A stretch of DNA of 64,000 nt from Bartonella sp. M0283 (lineage in GTDB: Bacteria > Pseudomonadota > Alphaproteobacteria > Rhizobiales > Rhizobiaceae). Positions within the stretch are counted from its first letter, which is position 1. Every line of letters begins with the position of its first letter. The notes beneath the pieces are model-generated. The model was not told the origin of the DNA. It saw nothing but the letters and a program-made list of their open reading frames with translations, and did no database searches. This document shows, piece by piece, positions 32,178 through 42,365 of the stretch. Where the stretch lies: positions 1,674,001-1,738,000 of the forward strand of contig NZ_JACFSK010000001.1 in the NCBI RefSeq assembly GCF_016100455.1, written 5' to 3'. The position numbers and the translations under genes were made by a program.

Positions 32178-32990
32178 TTGATCATCTTACAGTCGAAAAA
32201 TGTTGAATTACCGGATTTATTACTTGTTTTTGTATGCATTTTTTCCGTGAGCTGCGCGGATACCAAGAAAAATGACATTAATAGCGATGAAGCTGTTAAT
32301 TTCTTCCAGAATACCATTTTCCAAAAAGGTGCGGCCATTGCTGTCAGAGTCGTTTATGAAGGCCGGTTTTGCCAAAGCACAACAATACGCTTGCGACAAA
32401 TCGTTGGTGACAGGCTTGACCAGAAAAATTATACAAATGTTTATTCCGGTAGAGATAATTATACAATTGCCGGTTTACCCGACAAAGCAATTTCGCAAAC
32501 CAAATGGATTCTTGGCAAATCGGATAAATGGTTCCTCGGTAAAGTAACCTTTGAGACGATTTCGGAAAAGCTTACCAATAAAACAATTGCGACAGCATTT
32601 TCTCCAATTGCTCCGGGCGATTATATATTGACGGGCCTTGAATGTAATATTGACGCAAATGCTCGTGTTTCGATGGGCGAAAGCGGGCACGATACCTTTT
32701 TCAGCGATTTATTTTCCCCCGAGAAGTTACCTGTGGCCGGTGCAAATTATATCCATATTGACAAAAACGAACTTGTTGATGCCGGTATTCTCGACATAAG
32801 ACATCAATCCAGTAACAGTTTTCTGTTTGGCTCCAACACCGGAACGGCAGAAGGGAGCCTGACATCTGCCCGTTTTCAGGATTACTTGAATAGTCATTTT
32901 GGAGATCTAGCCAAAAAAATAAAATTCACCCGTTTTGAAGCCGAAAAAAGTTTAACGTCAGAGACAGCGGAAAACGCAACAAAAAAATAA
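32178..32990 (+). CDS. Putative lipoprotein, unknown function, about 270 aa
   Basis: A hydrophobic stretch ending in the lipobox-like FSVSC precedes a mature domain of about 245 residues with no recognised fold; it has alternating strands and a polar, threonine-rich tail. Lipidation at the cysteine would anchor it in a membrane. The start is unclear: no in-frame ATG precedes the signal. The TTG at 32178 is the best in-frame candidate, while an ATG at 32200 lies in another frame (see findings). It is flanked by non-coding sequence on both sides. Confidence 0.6.
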   Translation: MIILQSKNVELPDLLLVFVCIFSVSCADTKKNDINSDEAVNFFQNTIFQKGAAIAVRVVYEGRFCQSTTIRLRQIVGDRLDQKNYTNVYSGRDNYTIAGLPDKAISQTKWILGKSDKWFLGKVTFETISEKLTNKTIATAFSPIAPGDYILTGLECNIDANARVSMGESGHDTFFSDLFSPEKLPVAGANYIHIDKNELVDAGILDIRHQSSNSFLFGSNTGTAEGSLTSARFQDYLNSHFGDLAKKIKFTRFEAEKSLTSETAENATKK

Positions 32991-33042
32991 GTCCGTTTTA
33001 ATAAGGGAATTTGCTGTTTTCAAAAAATCGAAACCGCATGTC

Positions 33043-33615
33043 TTAACGACAAAAACAACCTTCGATATGGTCGTTGACGATACCGATGGATTGCATGAAA
33101 GCGTAGCAGGTCGTAGGGCCAACAAAGCTCCACCCGCGTTTCTTCAAATCTTTTGAAAGGCGGATTGAAGCCGGCGTTATCGGATTTAATTTAAGAGTTG
33201 CATAGTCGACATGTTCGAACCGTTCGGATTCGGGCGGCTGAAAAGACCAGAAATAATCGGCAAGGCTTCCCTTTTCTTCGACAAGTTTACGCGCGCATTT
33301 GGCATTGTTTACAACCGAACGGATTTTTCCGATATGGCGGACGATACCCGGATTTTTCAATAGTTGATCTATTTTCTCTTCGTCGTAACAAGCGATTTTG
33401 TTAAAATCGAACCCATCGAATGAATTGCGAAAATTTTCCCGTTTTCTCAATATTGTCAGCCATGACAAACCGGCCTGAAATCCCTCCAGACAAATTTTCT
33501 CGAACAAATGATTGTCGTCATAAACAGGTTTGCCCCATTCATGATCGTGATAGGCTAAATAGAGAGCATCCTCGCCTGCCCATGCACAACGGATTTTCCC
33601 GTCAGCACCAAGCAT
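33043..33615 (-). CDS. tag: DNA-3-methyladenine glycosylase I
   Basis: Removes 3-methyladenine from alkylated DNA. Family landmarks are CAWAG with YHDHEWGKP near the N-terminus, FEKICLEGFQAGLSWLTIL, the WSFVGPTTCYAFMQSIG segment and the C-terminal HIEGCFC. The Cys/His residues at both ends form the zinc site of this family. I start at the ATG at 33615, with a GAAGGG ribosome site five bases upstream, giving 190 aa; an in-frame TTG at 33639 overlapping the xseA stop is an alternative. It is in an operon with xseA. Confidence 0.95.
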   Translation of the reverse strand: MLGADGKIRCAWAGEDALYLAYHDHEWGKPVYDDNHLFEKICLEGFQAGLSWLTILRKRENFRNSFDGFDFNKIACYDEEKIDQLLKNPGIVRHIGKIRSVVNNAKCARKLVEEKGSLADYFWSFQPPESERFEHVDYATLKLNPITPASIRLSKDLKKRGWSFVGPTTCYAFMQSIGIVNDHIEGCFCR

Positions 33616-33635
33616 CAGCCCTTCTGCAAGAGCTT

Positions 33636-35207
33636 TCAAAAGAGATCTCCCTGATTGTCATCATCAATCGAATGGCGTTTTTGTTTTTTCGCCGGCTGGT
33701 GGGTTCTGCCGATTGCCGTTGCGTCAATCGTGTCATCCGAAAATCTGATTTTCAAAAACCCGTTTTCAGGAACTTCACGAGCATTTTTGACGAGTTTTCC
33801 TTCTGTATCGAGAACCAGTGCAAAACCGCGCTCGAGTGTTTTTTCATAAGAAACCGAGTTTAACAGCCGCGCCGCCATATCAACTTTCTGGCGTTGTTTT
33901 TCAACAATGAGCACAAAAGCATTTTGAAGCCGCATGAAATAAAACAAACCCGCTTCCTTTGCTTTGTCCATAATGGTTTCGGCAAGTCGCGGATTGAAAC
34001 TCCTTGTCACCGACAAGAGTTTTTGTCTTTTGCTTATCGTTAATGCAATAAATGCCTGTTCCAGTCGCAAGGCCAAATGATTTGTCTTTTGACGATTCTG
34101 ATTGACAAGATTGATAACCAGATGCGGCGAAAGCCCGCGCGCCAACAGATTGAAAACCTGTCTTTTCTTTTCTGTATTAACCGAGAGAGACCGTTCCAAC
34201 CTGCTTGCTGCTTCATCAAAACGGCGGCGCGGCAATGCAAGGAGCTGGTCTACAGAAGGAAGTGCACGCACCGCACTATAAAGCTTTTGCTTGCGGAAAT
34301 CGAATTGGCGAGAAATTCCGCCCAATAATCGTGCATAAAGAGAAGCAACGCTTGCCTCCAATTCCGCTTTGACGGGAACTGCCATTTCCGCGGCACCGGT
34401 CGGCGTTGGTGCACGCACATCTGCCGCATAATCCACCAATGTCCAATCGGTCTCGTGGCCGACAGCAGAGATTACCGGAATGAGTGAAGAGGCAACAGCG
34501 CGTACAACAATTTCATCATTAAAGCCCCATAAATCTTCAAGACTGCCCCCACCGCGTGCAACAATAATAAGATCAGGCTTCGGGATCGGGCCACCTGTTT
34601 TCAAAGCATTAAAGCCTGAAACTGCGGCTGCAACCTCGGCCCCGCAAGTTTCACCTTGAACACGCACCGGCCAAACAATGATATGAAGGGGAAAGCGGTC
34701 GGAAATGCGATGGATAATATCGCGAATGACGGCGCCTGTCGGCGATGTTACAACGCCAATAACCTTAGGCATAAAGGGCAATAATTGTTTGCTGGCAACA
34801 TCAAACAGCCCCTCAGTGGCAAGTTTCTTTTTTCTTGCTTCCAGAAGTGCCATCAAGGCACCCACGCCTGCAGGCTCCAGATTATCAATCACAATCTGGT
34901 ATTTCGATGAACCGGGATAGGTTGTGAGTTTACCTGTCGCAATGACTTCCATTCCCTCTTCAGGAAGGAATTTGAGTTTTCCCATGACGCCGCGCCAGAT
35001 AACAGCCTCAAGGCGTGCTTTATCGTCCTTTAGCGCAAAATAAGCGTGCCCCGAAGCATGTGGCCCTCTGTAACCGGAAATTTCACCACGCACACGAACA
35101 TGGCCAAACCGGTCCTCAACCGTGCGTTTCAAGGCACCCGATATTTCTGAAACCGTATATTCGACCGCATTGGTTGCAGCACTATTTTCAGTAAAAAAGT
35201 CACTCAT
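33636..35207 (-). CDS. xseA: Exodeoxyribonuclease VII large subunit XseA, 523 aa
   Basis: The large subunit of the single-strand-specific exonuclease VII. It has an N-terminal OB fold ([21 protein letters not shown] onward), the catalytic-core landmarks [17 protein letters not shown] and [18 protein letters not shown], then a long helical coiled region and a C-terminal QGDLF tail. It is longer than the E. coli protein (456 aa), as in other Rhizobiales. The small subunit gene xseB is not in the window. tag follows directly. Confidence 0.95.
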   Translation of the reverse strand: MSDFFTENSAATNAVEYTVSEISGALKRTVEDRFGHVRVRGEISGYRGPHASGHAYFALKDDKARLEAVIWRGVMGKLKFLPEEGMEVIATGKLTTYPGSSKYQIVIDNLEPAGVGALMALLEARKKKLATEGLFDVASKQLLPFMPKVIGVVTSPTGAVIRDIIHRISDRFPLHIIVWPVRVQGETCGAEVAAAVSGFNALKTGGPIPKPDLIIVARGGGSLEDLWGFNDEIVVRAVASSLIPVISAVGHETDWTLVDYAADVRAPTPTGAAEMAVPVKAELEASVASLYARLLGGISRQFDFRKQKLYSAVRALPSVDQLLALPRRRFDEAASRLERSLSVNTEKKRQVFNLLARGLSPHLVINLVNQNRQKTNHLALRLEQAFIALTISKRQKLLSVTRSFNPRLAETIMDKAKEAGLFYFMRLQNAFVLIVEKQRQKVDMAARLLNSVSYEKTLERGFALVLDTEGKLVKNAREVPENGFLKIRFSDDTIDATAIGRTHQPAKKQKRHSIDDDNQGDLF

Positions 35208-35354
35208 ATGCGCACATTATATCAATTTTTCCGGTTAATCCACTAGGCACAAATTCGGATGGATTCAAGCAATTTTAAAAACCTCCACCATGCGATAAAC
35301 GGGAACAATTATTTGCATTGTTCGTTTAACTTGAATGAACTTCAGGAGTAACAA

Positions 35355-35483
35355 ATGGGAAAATTACCTGTAAATCATGAGCGTGCAAGTGACGTTGCAA
35401 AGGAAGTAACACCACCTTTGAAAGGTGGAAAACTTGAAAAGCAAGTAGAAAAAGAAAAGTCGGCAAAAAACAACAAGCGTTAA
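35355..35483 (+). CDS. Small basic protein, 42 aa
   Basis: An ATG with a strong CAGGAGTAACAA ribosome site opens 42 codons. The product is highly charged and ends with lysine-rich EKEKSAKNNKR. No family is recognised. Good ribosome spacing and sensible composition are the evidence; being short it is easily missed. Confidence 0.55.
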   Translation: MGKLPVNHERASDVAKEVTPPLKGGKLEKQVEKEKSAKNNKR

Positions 35484-35887
35484 AAACTTCGGCAAAGAAG
35501 TGTCACTGCATCTCTCGGGCAAAAGTTGAAATATTTGCAGAAAGTATCACTGCTTCCGTACCCTTAGTCGCGGCTCAGATTCTTGCTACACTCCACTCTG
35601 CTATTTGTCGCTTTATTCGGCTGATGTGAGTGACGACCGCCTTTTACGCGATAAAGTGCAGGTTGAACCACAATCTTTGCATCGCGATTTGTAATGGTTG
35701 CGAAAGATTATTTATTGCGATCGTCTCATCTGATATTGAAGAAAGATAGACGTAAACAAGCCGGATTTGGATAATTTGCTCGTTTGACGTTGATTGTTAT
35801 AGTCTTGAGGCTCAAAATGACCGAGATTGAACTTTAAACCGTTGAAACCTATTTATGGTTTTGTTTTGCACCCTTGAAGGATAAAAA
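35484..35887. other. 404-bp stretch without a recognised gene
   Basis: Between the 42-aa gene and the DUF6460-type gene I see no convincing coding frame, no hairpin with a U-run and no clear promoter. The last 80 bases probably carry the promoter of the membrane-protein gene. Confidence 0.4.
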
Positions 35888-36154
35888 ATGTCAAAGCCAC
35901 TCAATTCATTTCTTGGAGATACTCCCGGACGCGTTGTTGTAAAATTGCTGGTTTTTTCTATCCTGGTCGGCATTGTTATGACGCTTCTTGGCTGGACGCC
36001 AATGGATGTTGTTTGGAAAATTGTGCATTTCTTCGATTCACTTTGGTCAATGGGATTTGATGCATTCGAAAAACTTTTCAACGTGGTCATTGTGGGCGCT
36101 GCAATTGTGATCCCGATATTTATCATTATGCGCATCCTGAACCTGATACGTTAA
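35888..36154 (+). CDS. DUF6460-type inner-membrane protein, 88 aa
   Basis: Two strong hydrophobic segments (about residues 18-38 and 63-84) flank a short cytoplasmic or periplasmic loop. The opening FLGDTPGRVVVKLLVFSILVGIV followed by GWTP is characteristic of a small uncharacterised family found in Rhizobiales. No catalytic motif is present. It appears to be transcribed alone. Confidence 0.75.
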   Translation: MSKPLNSFLGDTPGRVVVKLLVFSILVGIVMTLLGWTPMDVVWKIVHFFDSLWSMGFDAFEKLFNVVIVGAAIVIPIFIIMRILNLIR

Positions 36155-36460
36155 TGGCTTCGACACTTTATCCATTTAACAACTGCCCGCGATTAAATGA
36201 GGATAGTCCACCGTTCTGACGATATAATTATATAGTTCAGCAGGAACAAAAATCGTATTTCTGCGATATCAAAGATATCAAATCTTAAAATTTTATATCT
36301 TGCCCAAGAAATTCCATAAAAGCTTTATAATAACTTTAGCGAGTTGATAATTTTCGGTGCATTAATGCGAACGGTGAGGTGGCTAACTATTGTTTTTGAT
36401 AGTCACGAATTTTAAAAGACCCGTTGTTTTTATGAGCCTGTTGAATCGTTGGGTAATATC

Positions 36461-36916
36461 ATGCTGACACGTAGAAATTTTTTCGTCCTTTCCAGCGCTG
36501 TTATCATTAGTGCGACCCGGGTAATACCCGCTTTTGCTGAAGATGAAGATCCGACGAAACTGATCAATGACTTGCGATCTCAAAACAATCGTGGTCCTCT
36601 CGCACCTGACAGCCAGTTGGAAAAAATGGCTCAAGATCAAGCAAATCTTATGGCTGATGCTCAAAAGGTTGCCCACACAATCAGCTCCGGTAATGATTTT
36701 GTCACACGTTTGCGCAAATTCGGTATTCACGGTGCGGCAGGTGAAAATCTTTGTGCTGGCCGGTCGACTGTTGCAGCGGCTTACAATGTATGGATGAATT
36801 CTCCCGGTCACAGAAGCAATATGCTTTATCCGAGTTTTCATTATTATGGTCTGGCAAAGGCAACGTCTCCAAAACGGCCGAATTACGTTTATTGGGCAAT
36901 CGAATTCAAACGTTGA
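36461..36916 (+). CDS. CAP/SCP-like secreted protein with Tat-type signal, 151 aa
   Basis: The ATG at 36461 opens a signal peptide with twin arginines (TRRNFFVLS) and cleavage near AFA-ED (about residue 26). The remainder is a CAP (cysteine-rich secretory, antigen 5, PR-1) domain with GENL, HRSNML and a final YWAIEF strand. Bacterial CAP proteins are secreted and mostly uncharacterised. An upstream TTG is less likely than the ATG. It has no operon partner. Confidence 0.85.
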   Translation: MLTRRNFFVLSSAVIISATRVIPAFAEDEDPTKLINDLRSQNNRGPLAPDSQLEKMAQDQANLMADAQKVAHTISSGNDFVTRLRKFGIHGAAGENLCAGRSTVAAAYNVWMNSPGHRSNMLYPSFHYYGLAKATSPKRPNYVYWAIEFKR

Positions 36917-37087
36917 TAAATAAAATTGTCGCTATCGTTTTGTCGACCGGACTACCCGTGTCTCTGATACGTTGAATTAGACAAAAGCCTATGGCAACGA
37001 GCCATCATAGTTTAATTTTTTGAATATATTTTCGAATGATATTCGTATTCAACGATCTGGATTGTTGACGAGATTGGTTTAATAAAC

Positions 37088-37873
37088 TCAAGGTTTATAT
37101 TTTACCCGTTTCCAATGTCCGTGGGTCAAGTAATTGACATAAATTCCCCATAGCCCGATTTTTGCGCGTGAGAAAAAACGTTTTATTTCTCGCCTGAACG
37201 TCTTGGATGCGACCCGCTTACTTTTATTCTCCCGATCAATTTTTGTGCGGTCATCCGAAAGTGTACTGGTTAAGCCTGCCTGACGAACAATTGCCGGATC
37301 GAGTTGCCACATTTCGAAATGTTCGAATACATGACATTTCGGATTAAAAAGAAAATGGTCAAAGGGAAAGGTAATTTTTCCCATCATTGTGCAAAGTCTC
37401 GTTGCCGCCTGTCGTGAAACAATGTATCCGGCCGCCATGATATGACGACTTTTCAACGGCGCAATTTGATAGCCTTGTTTAAGTGTCTGACTTTTTCCGA
37501 GCCAGACTTTTTTGTAATGGGTTTCTATTTTTACAATATCGGCACCAGCCGGAATCCAATGGTCATTATTTAAAAAATCACCCGCATCGCCCGACAAGAT
37601 AACATCATCTTCAAAAATCGCGGCAAAATCATCATCTCCGGCTGCCACTTTTTCAAGCACTACCCTATGACTTAAAAAACAGGCGATTTCCCCGCGCGTT
37701 AGTGGATCCGGCCAAAGCTGGTGTCGCCTAACATCGGCAATGAATTTTTCATCAAGATGAAGCCCGTCTATTGCAGCCACGCGCGTAAAGCCAAGGTTCA
37801 AATTCCCGAATATTTTTTCAAGACGGTCTAAACGGTCTGGCGAACGATCAAGATTGATCACATATAGCTTCAT
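37088..37873 (-). CDS. Glycosyltransferase family 25 protein, about 261 aa
   Basis: LPS/lipooligosaccharide-type galactosyl- or glucosyltransferase. Landmarks are the start YVINLDRSPDRLDRLEK, the GEIACFLSH motif and FAAIFEDDVIL with the metal-binding acidic pair. I use the ATG at 37873 because it puts the INLDRS strand at the N-terminus as in relatives; the longer frame to 37942 adds a poorly matching extension overlapping the helicase promoter. It would act on the cytoplasmic side of the inner membrane. The sugar donor cannot be told. Confidence 0.88.
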   Translation of the reverse strand: MKLYVINLDRSPDRLDRLEKIFGNLNLGFTRVAAIDGLHLDEKFIADVRRHQLWPDPLTRGEIACFLSHRVVLEKVAAGDDDFAAIFEDDVILSGDAGDFLNNDHWIPAGADIVKIETHYKKVWLGKSQTLKQGYQIAPLKSRHIMAAGYIVSRQAATRLCTMMGKITFPFDHFLFNPKCHVFEHFEMWQLDPAIVRQAGLTSTLSDDRTKIDRENKSKRVASKTFRREIKRFFSRAKIGLWGIYVNYLTHGHWKRVKYKP

Positions 37874-37927
37874 GATGAATTTAACCGGGAACTTGGCGAA
37901 TATAGTCACACATATTAAATAGGTTTT

Positions 37928-40432
37928 ATGGACCACGATCAACGAATTTCAGCTCGGCAAGATGACCTTTCTCTTTTACCTGACCGGTTTTACAACTGGT
38001 TTCAGAAAAAAGGATGGAGCTTGCGCCCCCATCAGGCTGAACTTTTAAAACGTTCGCAAAGTGGACAATCAACTCTGCTCATTGCCCCCACAGGTGCAGG
38101 TAAAACTCTTGCCGGTTTTTTGCCTTCTATGGTTGCACTTTCTAACACAAAACATCATCAGCATCTTCATACGCTTTATATTTCTCCACTCAAAGCATTG
38201 GCTCAAGATATTGAACGTAATTTGAAAACGCCTGTACAGGAAATGGGACTTGATATTGCAATTGAAACAAGAACCGGTGATACCCCCCAACACAAAAGAC
38301 AGCGACAAAAGTTCATTCCTCCTGATATATTATTAACAACGCCGGAGCAAGTGTCACTCCTTCTATCATCGCGCGAGGCAGAAAAATTTTTCGGCTTCCT
38401 TGATACTGTCATTTTGGATGAGCTCCATTCTCTTGTCACTTCGAAGCGGGGACAATTGCTTTCACTTGCACTTGCCCGTTTAAGAACATTGCGACCGGAT
38501 TTGAAAACAATCGGCCTTTCGGCCACCGTTTCCGACCCCGACTCCTTGCGGCGTTGGCTGGTGAGCCAGAAGCAGAAATCTGCTATGGCGGGACTTGTAA
38601 CAGTCGATGGTGGTGCCAAACCGGAAATTCGTATTTTAAAAACCAAAGAACACATTCCCTGGGCCGGGCACTCTGCCCGTTATGCTGTCAAAGACATTCT
38701 TGACCTTGTAAAAAACGCACAAACAACATTGATTTTCGTGAATACACGTTCGCAAGCAGAAATGTTGTTTCAGGAATTATGGCGGATGAATGAGGATAGT
38801 TTACCGATTGCACTTCACCATGGTTCGCTCGATGTCGGGCAACGTCGAAAGGTAGAAGATGCAATGGCCTTGAACAAGCTTCGCGCGGTCGTTGCCACCT
38901 CGACACTTGATCTCGGCATAGATTGGGGAAATATTGATCTGGTCATCCATGTCGGTGCTCCAAAGGGGGCGAGCAGACTTGCCCAGCGTATCGGTCGCGC
39001 CAACCACCGCATGGACGAACCGAGTAAAGCAGTGCTTGTTCCGGCAAATTGTTTTGAAGTTCTGGAATGTCAGGCAGCACTTGACGCAAATTATATCGGC
39101 GCACAGGATAGCCCCCATTTAAGTGAAGGCGCGATCGACGTTCTTGCCCAACATATTCTCGGTATGGCCTGCGCCGGACCTTTCAATGCCGACGAACTTT
39201 ATCAGGAAGTCAAAACGGCAGAACCCTATTCATCGCTCAAAAGAAAAACATTTGATGAAACATTGAATTTCGTTGCAACAGGTGGATATGCCCTTAAAGC
39301 TTACGAGCAATATGCAAAAATAAGACTTACAAAAGATGGCCGCTGGCGCGTTTCCAATCCCAGAATCGCGCAGCAATACCGGCTTAATATGGGAACCATT
39401 ATTGAAGCTGCCGAACTCAATGTGCGGCTTGTAAAATCCGGCAATATAAACGCAATGCGGGGCGGCCGGATGCTGGGACGTATTGAAGAAAGTTTTCTTG
39501 AAAGCCTGACAAAAGGTGACACATTCATTTTTGGCGGTCATGTTCTCTGTTTTGAAGGCATCCGCGAAAACGAATGTTATGTGAGCTTGTCGAAAAAACC
39601 GGAAGCCCGTGTTCCAAGCTATATGGGCGGGCGTTTTCCGCTTTCGACCTATCTTGCGGAGAGATTGCGCAAAATGCTCGCAAACCCGAAAGAATGGCAT
39701 GTTTTGCCCGGGCAAGTGCAAAAATGGCTCGAACAACAAAAAATCTTTTCCATTCTGCCAGACACCAATCAATTATTGATCGAAACATTTAATGAAAAAA
39801 ACCGGTCTTTTCTTGTTGCCTATCCATTCGAGGGGCGCCTTGCCCATCAAACACTTGGAATGTTGTTGACACGGCGCCTCGAAAGGGCCGGTTTAAATCC
39901 CGTCGGTTTTGTGGCTACAGATTATTCCATAGGCCTTTGGGCACTTGATGATATGGGGGAAGCCATAAAAGCCGGAAGCTTATCGTTAAAAGAACTTTTT
40001 TCCGAAGATATGCTGGGCGATGATCTCGAAGCATGGCTTGATGAAAGCTATCTGCTCAAACGGTCTTTCCGTAATTGCGCCATGATTGCCGGTTTGATTA
40101 ACCGTCGTCATCCGGGGCAAGAAAAAACCGGAAGACAAGTCACTGTTTCAACCGACCTTATTTTTGACGTTTTAAGGACGCATGAACCAAATCATATTCT
40201 GCTTCAGGCAACACGGCAGGATGCGGCACGTGGACTTCTTGACATCAAACGACTGGGTGTAATGTTGAAGAGGATTAAAAATCATATTATCCACCGGCCG
40301 GTTGACAAGATGTCGCCGCTTGCGCTTCCGGTTATGCTGGAAATTGGAAAAGAAATGATTCCGGGAAGCGCGGAAGATAATATATTAACGGAAGCAGCAG
40401 AAGAACTTATTCAGACCGTTCTTGAAAATTGA
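37928..40432 (+). CDS. Ligase-associated DEXH-box DNA helicase (Lhr-like), 834 aa
   Basis: A superfamily 2 helicase of the ligase-associated DNA damage response group (TIGR04121 type). Walker A is APTGAGKT at about 53-60, the DEXH box is LDELHSL near 165, and motif VI is RIGRANHR near 355. A long C-terminal region follows, typical of Lhr-like proteins. In most genomes it is encoded with an ATP-dependent DNA ligase, an exonuclease and PdeM; here only PdeM is next to it. DNA repair role inferred from the family. Confidence 0.93.
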   Translation: MDHDQRISARQDDLSLLPDRFYNWFQKKGWSLRPHQAELLKRSQSGQSTLLIAPTGAGKTLAGFLPSMVALSNTKHHQHLHTLYISPLKALAQDIERNLKTPVQEMGLDIAIETRTGDTPQHKRQRQKFIPPDILLTTPEQVSLLLSSREAEKFFGFLDTVILDELHSLVTSKRGQLLSLALARLRTLRPDLKTIGLSATVSDPDSLRRWLVSQKQKSAMAGLVTVDGGAKPEIRILKTKEHIPWAGHSARYAVKDILDLVKNAQTTLIFVNTRSQAEMLFQELWRMNEDSLPIALHHGSLDVGQRRKVEDAMALNKLRAVVATSTLDLGIDWGNIDLVIHVGAPKGASRLAQRIGRANHRMDEPSKAVLVPANCFEVLECQAALDANYIGAQDSPHLSEGAIDVLAQHILGMACAGPFNADELYQEVKTAEPYSSLKRKTFDETLNFVATGGYALKAYEQYAKIRLTKDGRWRVSNPRIAQQYRLNMGTIIEAAELNVRLVKSGNINAMRGGRMLGRIEESFLESLTKGDTFIFGGHVLCFEGIRENECYVSLSKKPEARVPSYMGGRFPLSTYLAERLRKMLANPKEWHVLPGQVQKWLEQQKIFSILPDTNQLLIETFNEKNRSFLVAYPFEGRLAHQTLGMLLTRRLERAGLNPVGFVATDYSIGLWALDDMGEAIKAGSLSLKELFSEDMLGDDLEAWLDESYLLKRSFRNCAMIAGLINRRHPGQEKTGRQVTVSTDLIFDVLRTHEPNHILLQATRQDAARGLLDIKRLGVMLKRIKNHIIHRPVDKMSPLALPVMLEIGKEMIPGSAEDNILTEAAEELIQTVLEN

Positions 40433-40445
40433 AGCGAAGGCGTAA

Positions 40446-41144
40446 TTGAACATAAGAAGCAAAATTGAAAATTTCACAATGGTCGTCAACGGCGCCGAAA
40501 TAATCTGCGATTGCAGCGGTGCGGCTTTTTGGGAAGCTGAAAATTTGCTCATTGTTGCCGATCTTCATCTCGAAAAATCATCGTGTTTTGCCCGCCATGG
40601 CCAATTATTGCCACCTTATGATAGTGAACTTACGCTTATAAGACTAAAAAATGTGATTGAAAAATATCAACCGCAAACAATCATGGCTCTGGGGGACAGC
40701 TTCCATGATAATCAGGCTTCCACGCAACTGTCGGGGAAAAACCGGCAATTGCTTGAAGACATTATTACCAAACGCGAGATGATCTGGATTGCCGGAAACC
40801 ATGATGATGAAAAAACCGAATTCGCTGGCCGATGGACACATGAAATTCAAATAGGTCCGTTGATATTTCGCCATGAACCACGCATCGGCTCACAGAACGG
40901 GGAAATGGCCGGTCACCTTCATCCTGCTCTTCGCATTTTCCGTCGTGGAATGTCGGTTAGACGCTTTTGCTTTGCGAGTGACGGAAACCGGATGATTTTG
41001 CCGGCTTTTGGCGCCTATGCCGGAGGAATGGACCTAACCCACAAGGTTTTTACGAATATTTTTAACAAATCCGAACTTATAGCGTGTCTTTTAGGAAAAA
41101 ATACTATTTATCCAATTCACCAAAGGGATTTCTTTTCGAGCTAA
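40446..41144 (+). CDS. Ligase-associated metallophosphoesterase PdeM, about 232 aa
   Basis: A calcineurin-like nuclease of the ligase-associated DNA damage response (TIGR04123 type). The metal motifs are all visible: VADLHLEK, LGDSFHD, AGNHDD and GHLHP, with the family's RHGQLLPPYDSE segment. The start is TTG at 40446, which has a GAAGG site five bases upstream; the ATG at 40479 has none. It follows the helicase by 13 bases and is clearly co-transcribed with it. Confidence 0.9.
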   Translation: MNIRSKIENFTMVVNGAEIICDCSGAAFWEAENLLIVADLHLEKSSCFARHGQLLPPYDSELTLIRLKNVIEKYQPQTIMALGDSFHDNQASTQLSGKNRQLLEDIITKREMIWIAGNHDDEKTEFAGRWTHEIQIGPLIFRHEPRIGSQNGEMAGHLHPALRIFRRGMSVRRFCFASDGNRMILPAFGAYAGGMDLTHKVFTNIFNKSELIACLLGKNTIYPIHQRDFFSS

Positions 41145-41222
41145 GACATAAATACTATTGTAGATTGTTATTAAAAAACTAAATCTGTCTTCTGTTGTTA
41201 TTTGTCCGGAAGGTTTGAGGCA

Positions 41223-42338
41223 ATGATATATTTTTCCATGATATTTCTTGGCCTTGCAATTTTATGTATGTCCCTTCACATTTTTAGTTTTATTGTCGTG
41301 TTGTACCGTCGTTTTTGGAAACCGAAAGGCATATTCGGTAAGGGTGAAGAAGAAAAAGTTACTATATTACGCCCCGTTTCAAATCTCGAATATGGACTTC
41401 GGCGCACATTGGCTTCAACTTTCGAACTCGATCATAAAAATTATGAAATTATTTTTTGCGTGGCAGACAAAAATGACAAAGCCATTCCGTTAATCGAAAG
41501 CTTGATTTCCGAATATCCGGATGCCGATGCAAAATTGCTGATCGGTAATGATAAAATTAGCGATAACCCCAAGTTGAACAATCTTGTCAAAGGTTGGCAT
41601 CAGGCCAAATATCCGTGGGTTGTCATGACTGATAGCAATGTATTGATGCCTAAAACCTATATTGCAGATATTTTTTCCCGTTGGAGAAAAACCACCGGCC
41701 TCGTTGCCTCTCCTCCCCTTGGAACAGAACCGGAAAATTTCTTTGCCAATCTCGAAGCTGCATTTCTCAATTCCTATCAAGCACGCTGGCAATTAACTTC
41801 CGATACAATCGGAAACGGTTTCGCACAGGGCAAAACATTGTTCTGGTTTCGCGATATTTTAAACCGCGCCGGTGGCATTGAAGCATTAAATTGCGAACTG
41901 GCCGAAGATGCCGCGTCAACCAAGATCGTAAGGGAACAGGGATTAAAAGTGCGTCTCACACCAATGCCATTTGCCCAACCTTTAGGGAAGAAAAGCTGGC
42001 GAGCTGTTTGGCAACGCCAGATACGCTGGGCAAAACTGCGACGAGATTCATTTCCCTTATTTTTTTATCTTGAAATTTTATCAGGCATTGTTTTCCCCGC
42101 ATTATGCCTGCTTCTCTTCTGTTATCTTGGTGGTGCCGCTTACTCGCTTATTCTTTTTTATTTTTTTACCTGGTATTTCATTGAATTTTTTATAACATCG
42201 ATCGTCGGTTGGCCATTTTCTCTTTCGCAGGCTTTAGCCGAAATCGTCCGCGATTTATTATTACCGGTATTATGGCTATCAGCCTTTTCAGGTCGTGGAT
42301 ATGAATGGCAAGGTCATAACGTCAATATCAAGAAATAA
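41223..42338 (+). CDS. GT21-type glycosyltransferase (ceramide-glucosyltransferase-like), 371 aa
   Basis: An N-terminal membrane segment precedes a GT-A domain with the sequence marks of the ceramide glucosyltransferase family: CVADKND (first Asp), VMTDSNV (second Asp pair), ELAEDAASTK (third Asp) and the RQIRWAKLRRDSF motif. Two or three membrane helices close the protein. Relatives in alphaproteobacteria add glucose, galactose or glucuronate to diacylglycerol or ceramide. The ATG at 41223 has a GAGG site. Acceptor lipid is not known. Confidence 0.88.
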   Translation: MIYFSMIFLGLAILCMSLHIFSFIVVLYRRFWKPKGIFGKGEEEKVTILRPVSNLEYGLRRTLASTFELDHKNYEIIFCVADKNDKAIPLIESLISEYPDADAKLLIGNDKISDNPKLNNLVKGWHQAKYPWVVMTDSNVLMPKTYIADIFSRWRKTTGLVASPPLGTEPENFFANLEAAFLNSYQARWQLTSDTIGNGFAQGKTLFWFRDILNRAGGIEALNCELAEDAASTKIVREQGLKVRLTPMPFAQPLGKKSWRAVWQRQIRWAKLRRDSFPLFFYLEILSGIVFPALCLLLFCYLGGAAYSLILFYFFTWYFIEFFITSIVGWPFSLSQALAEIVRDLLLPVLWLSAFSGRGYEWQGHNVNIKK

Positions 42339-42365
42339 GAGCGATGCAGGGATGCCGGAAAGCGT

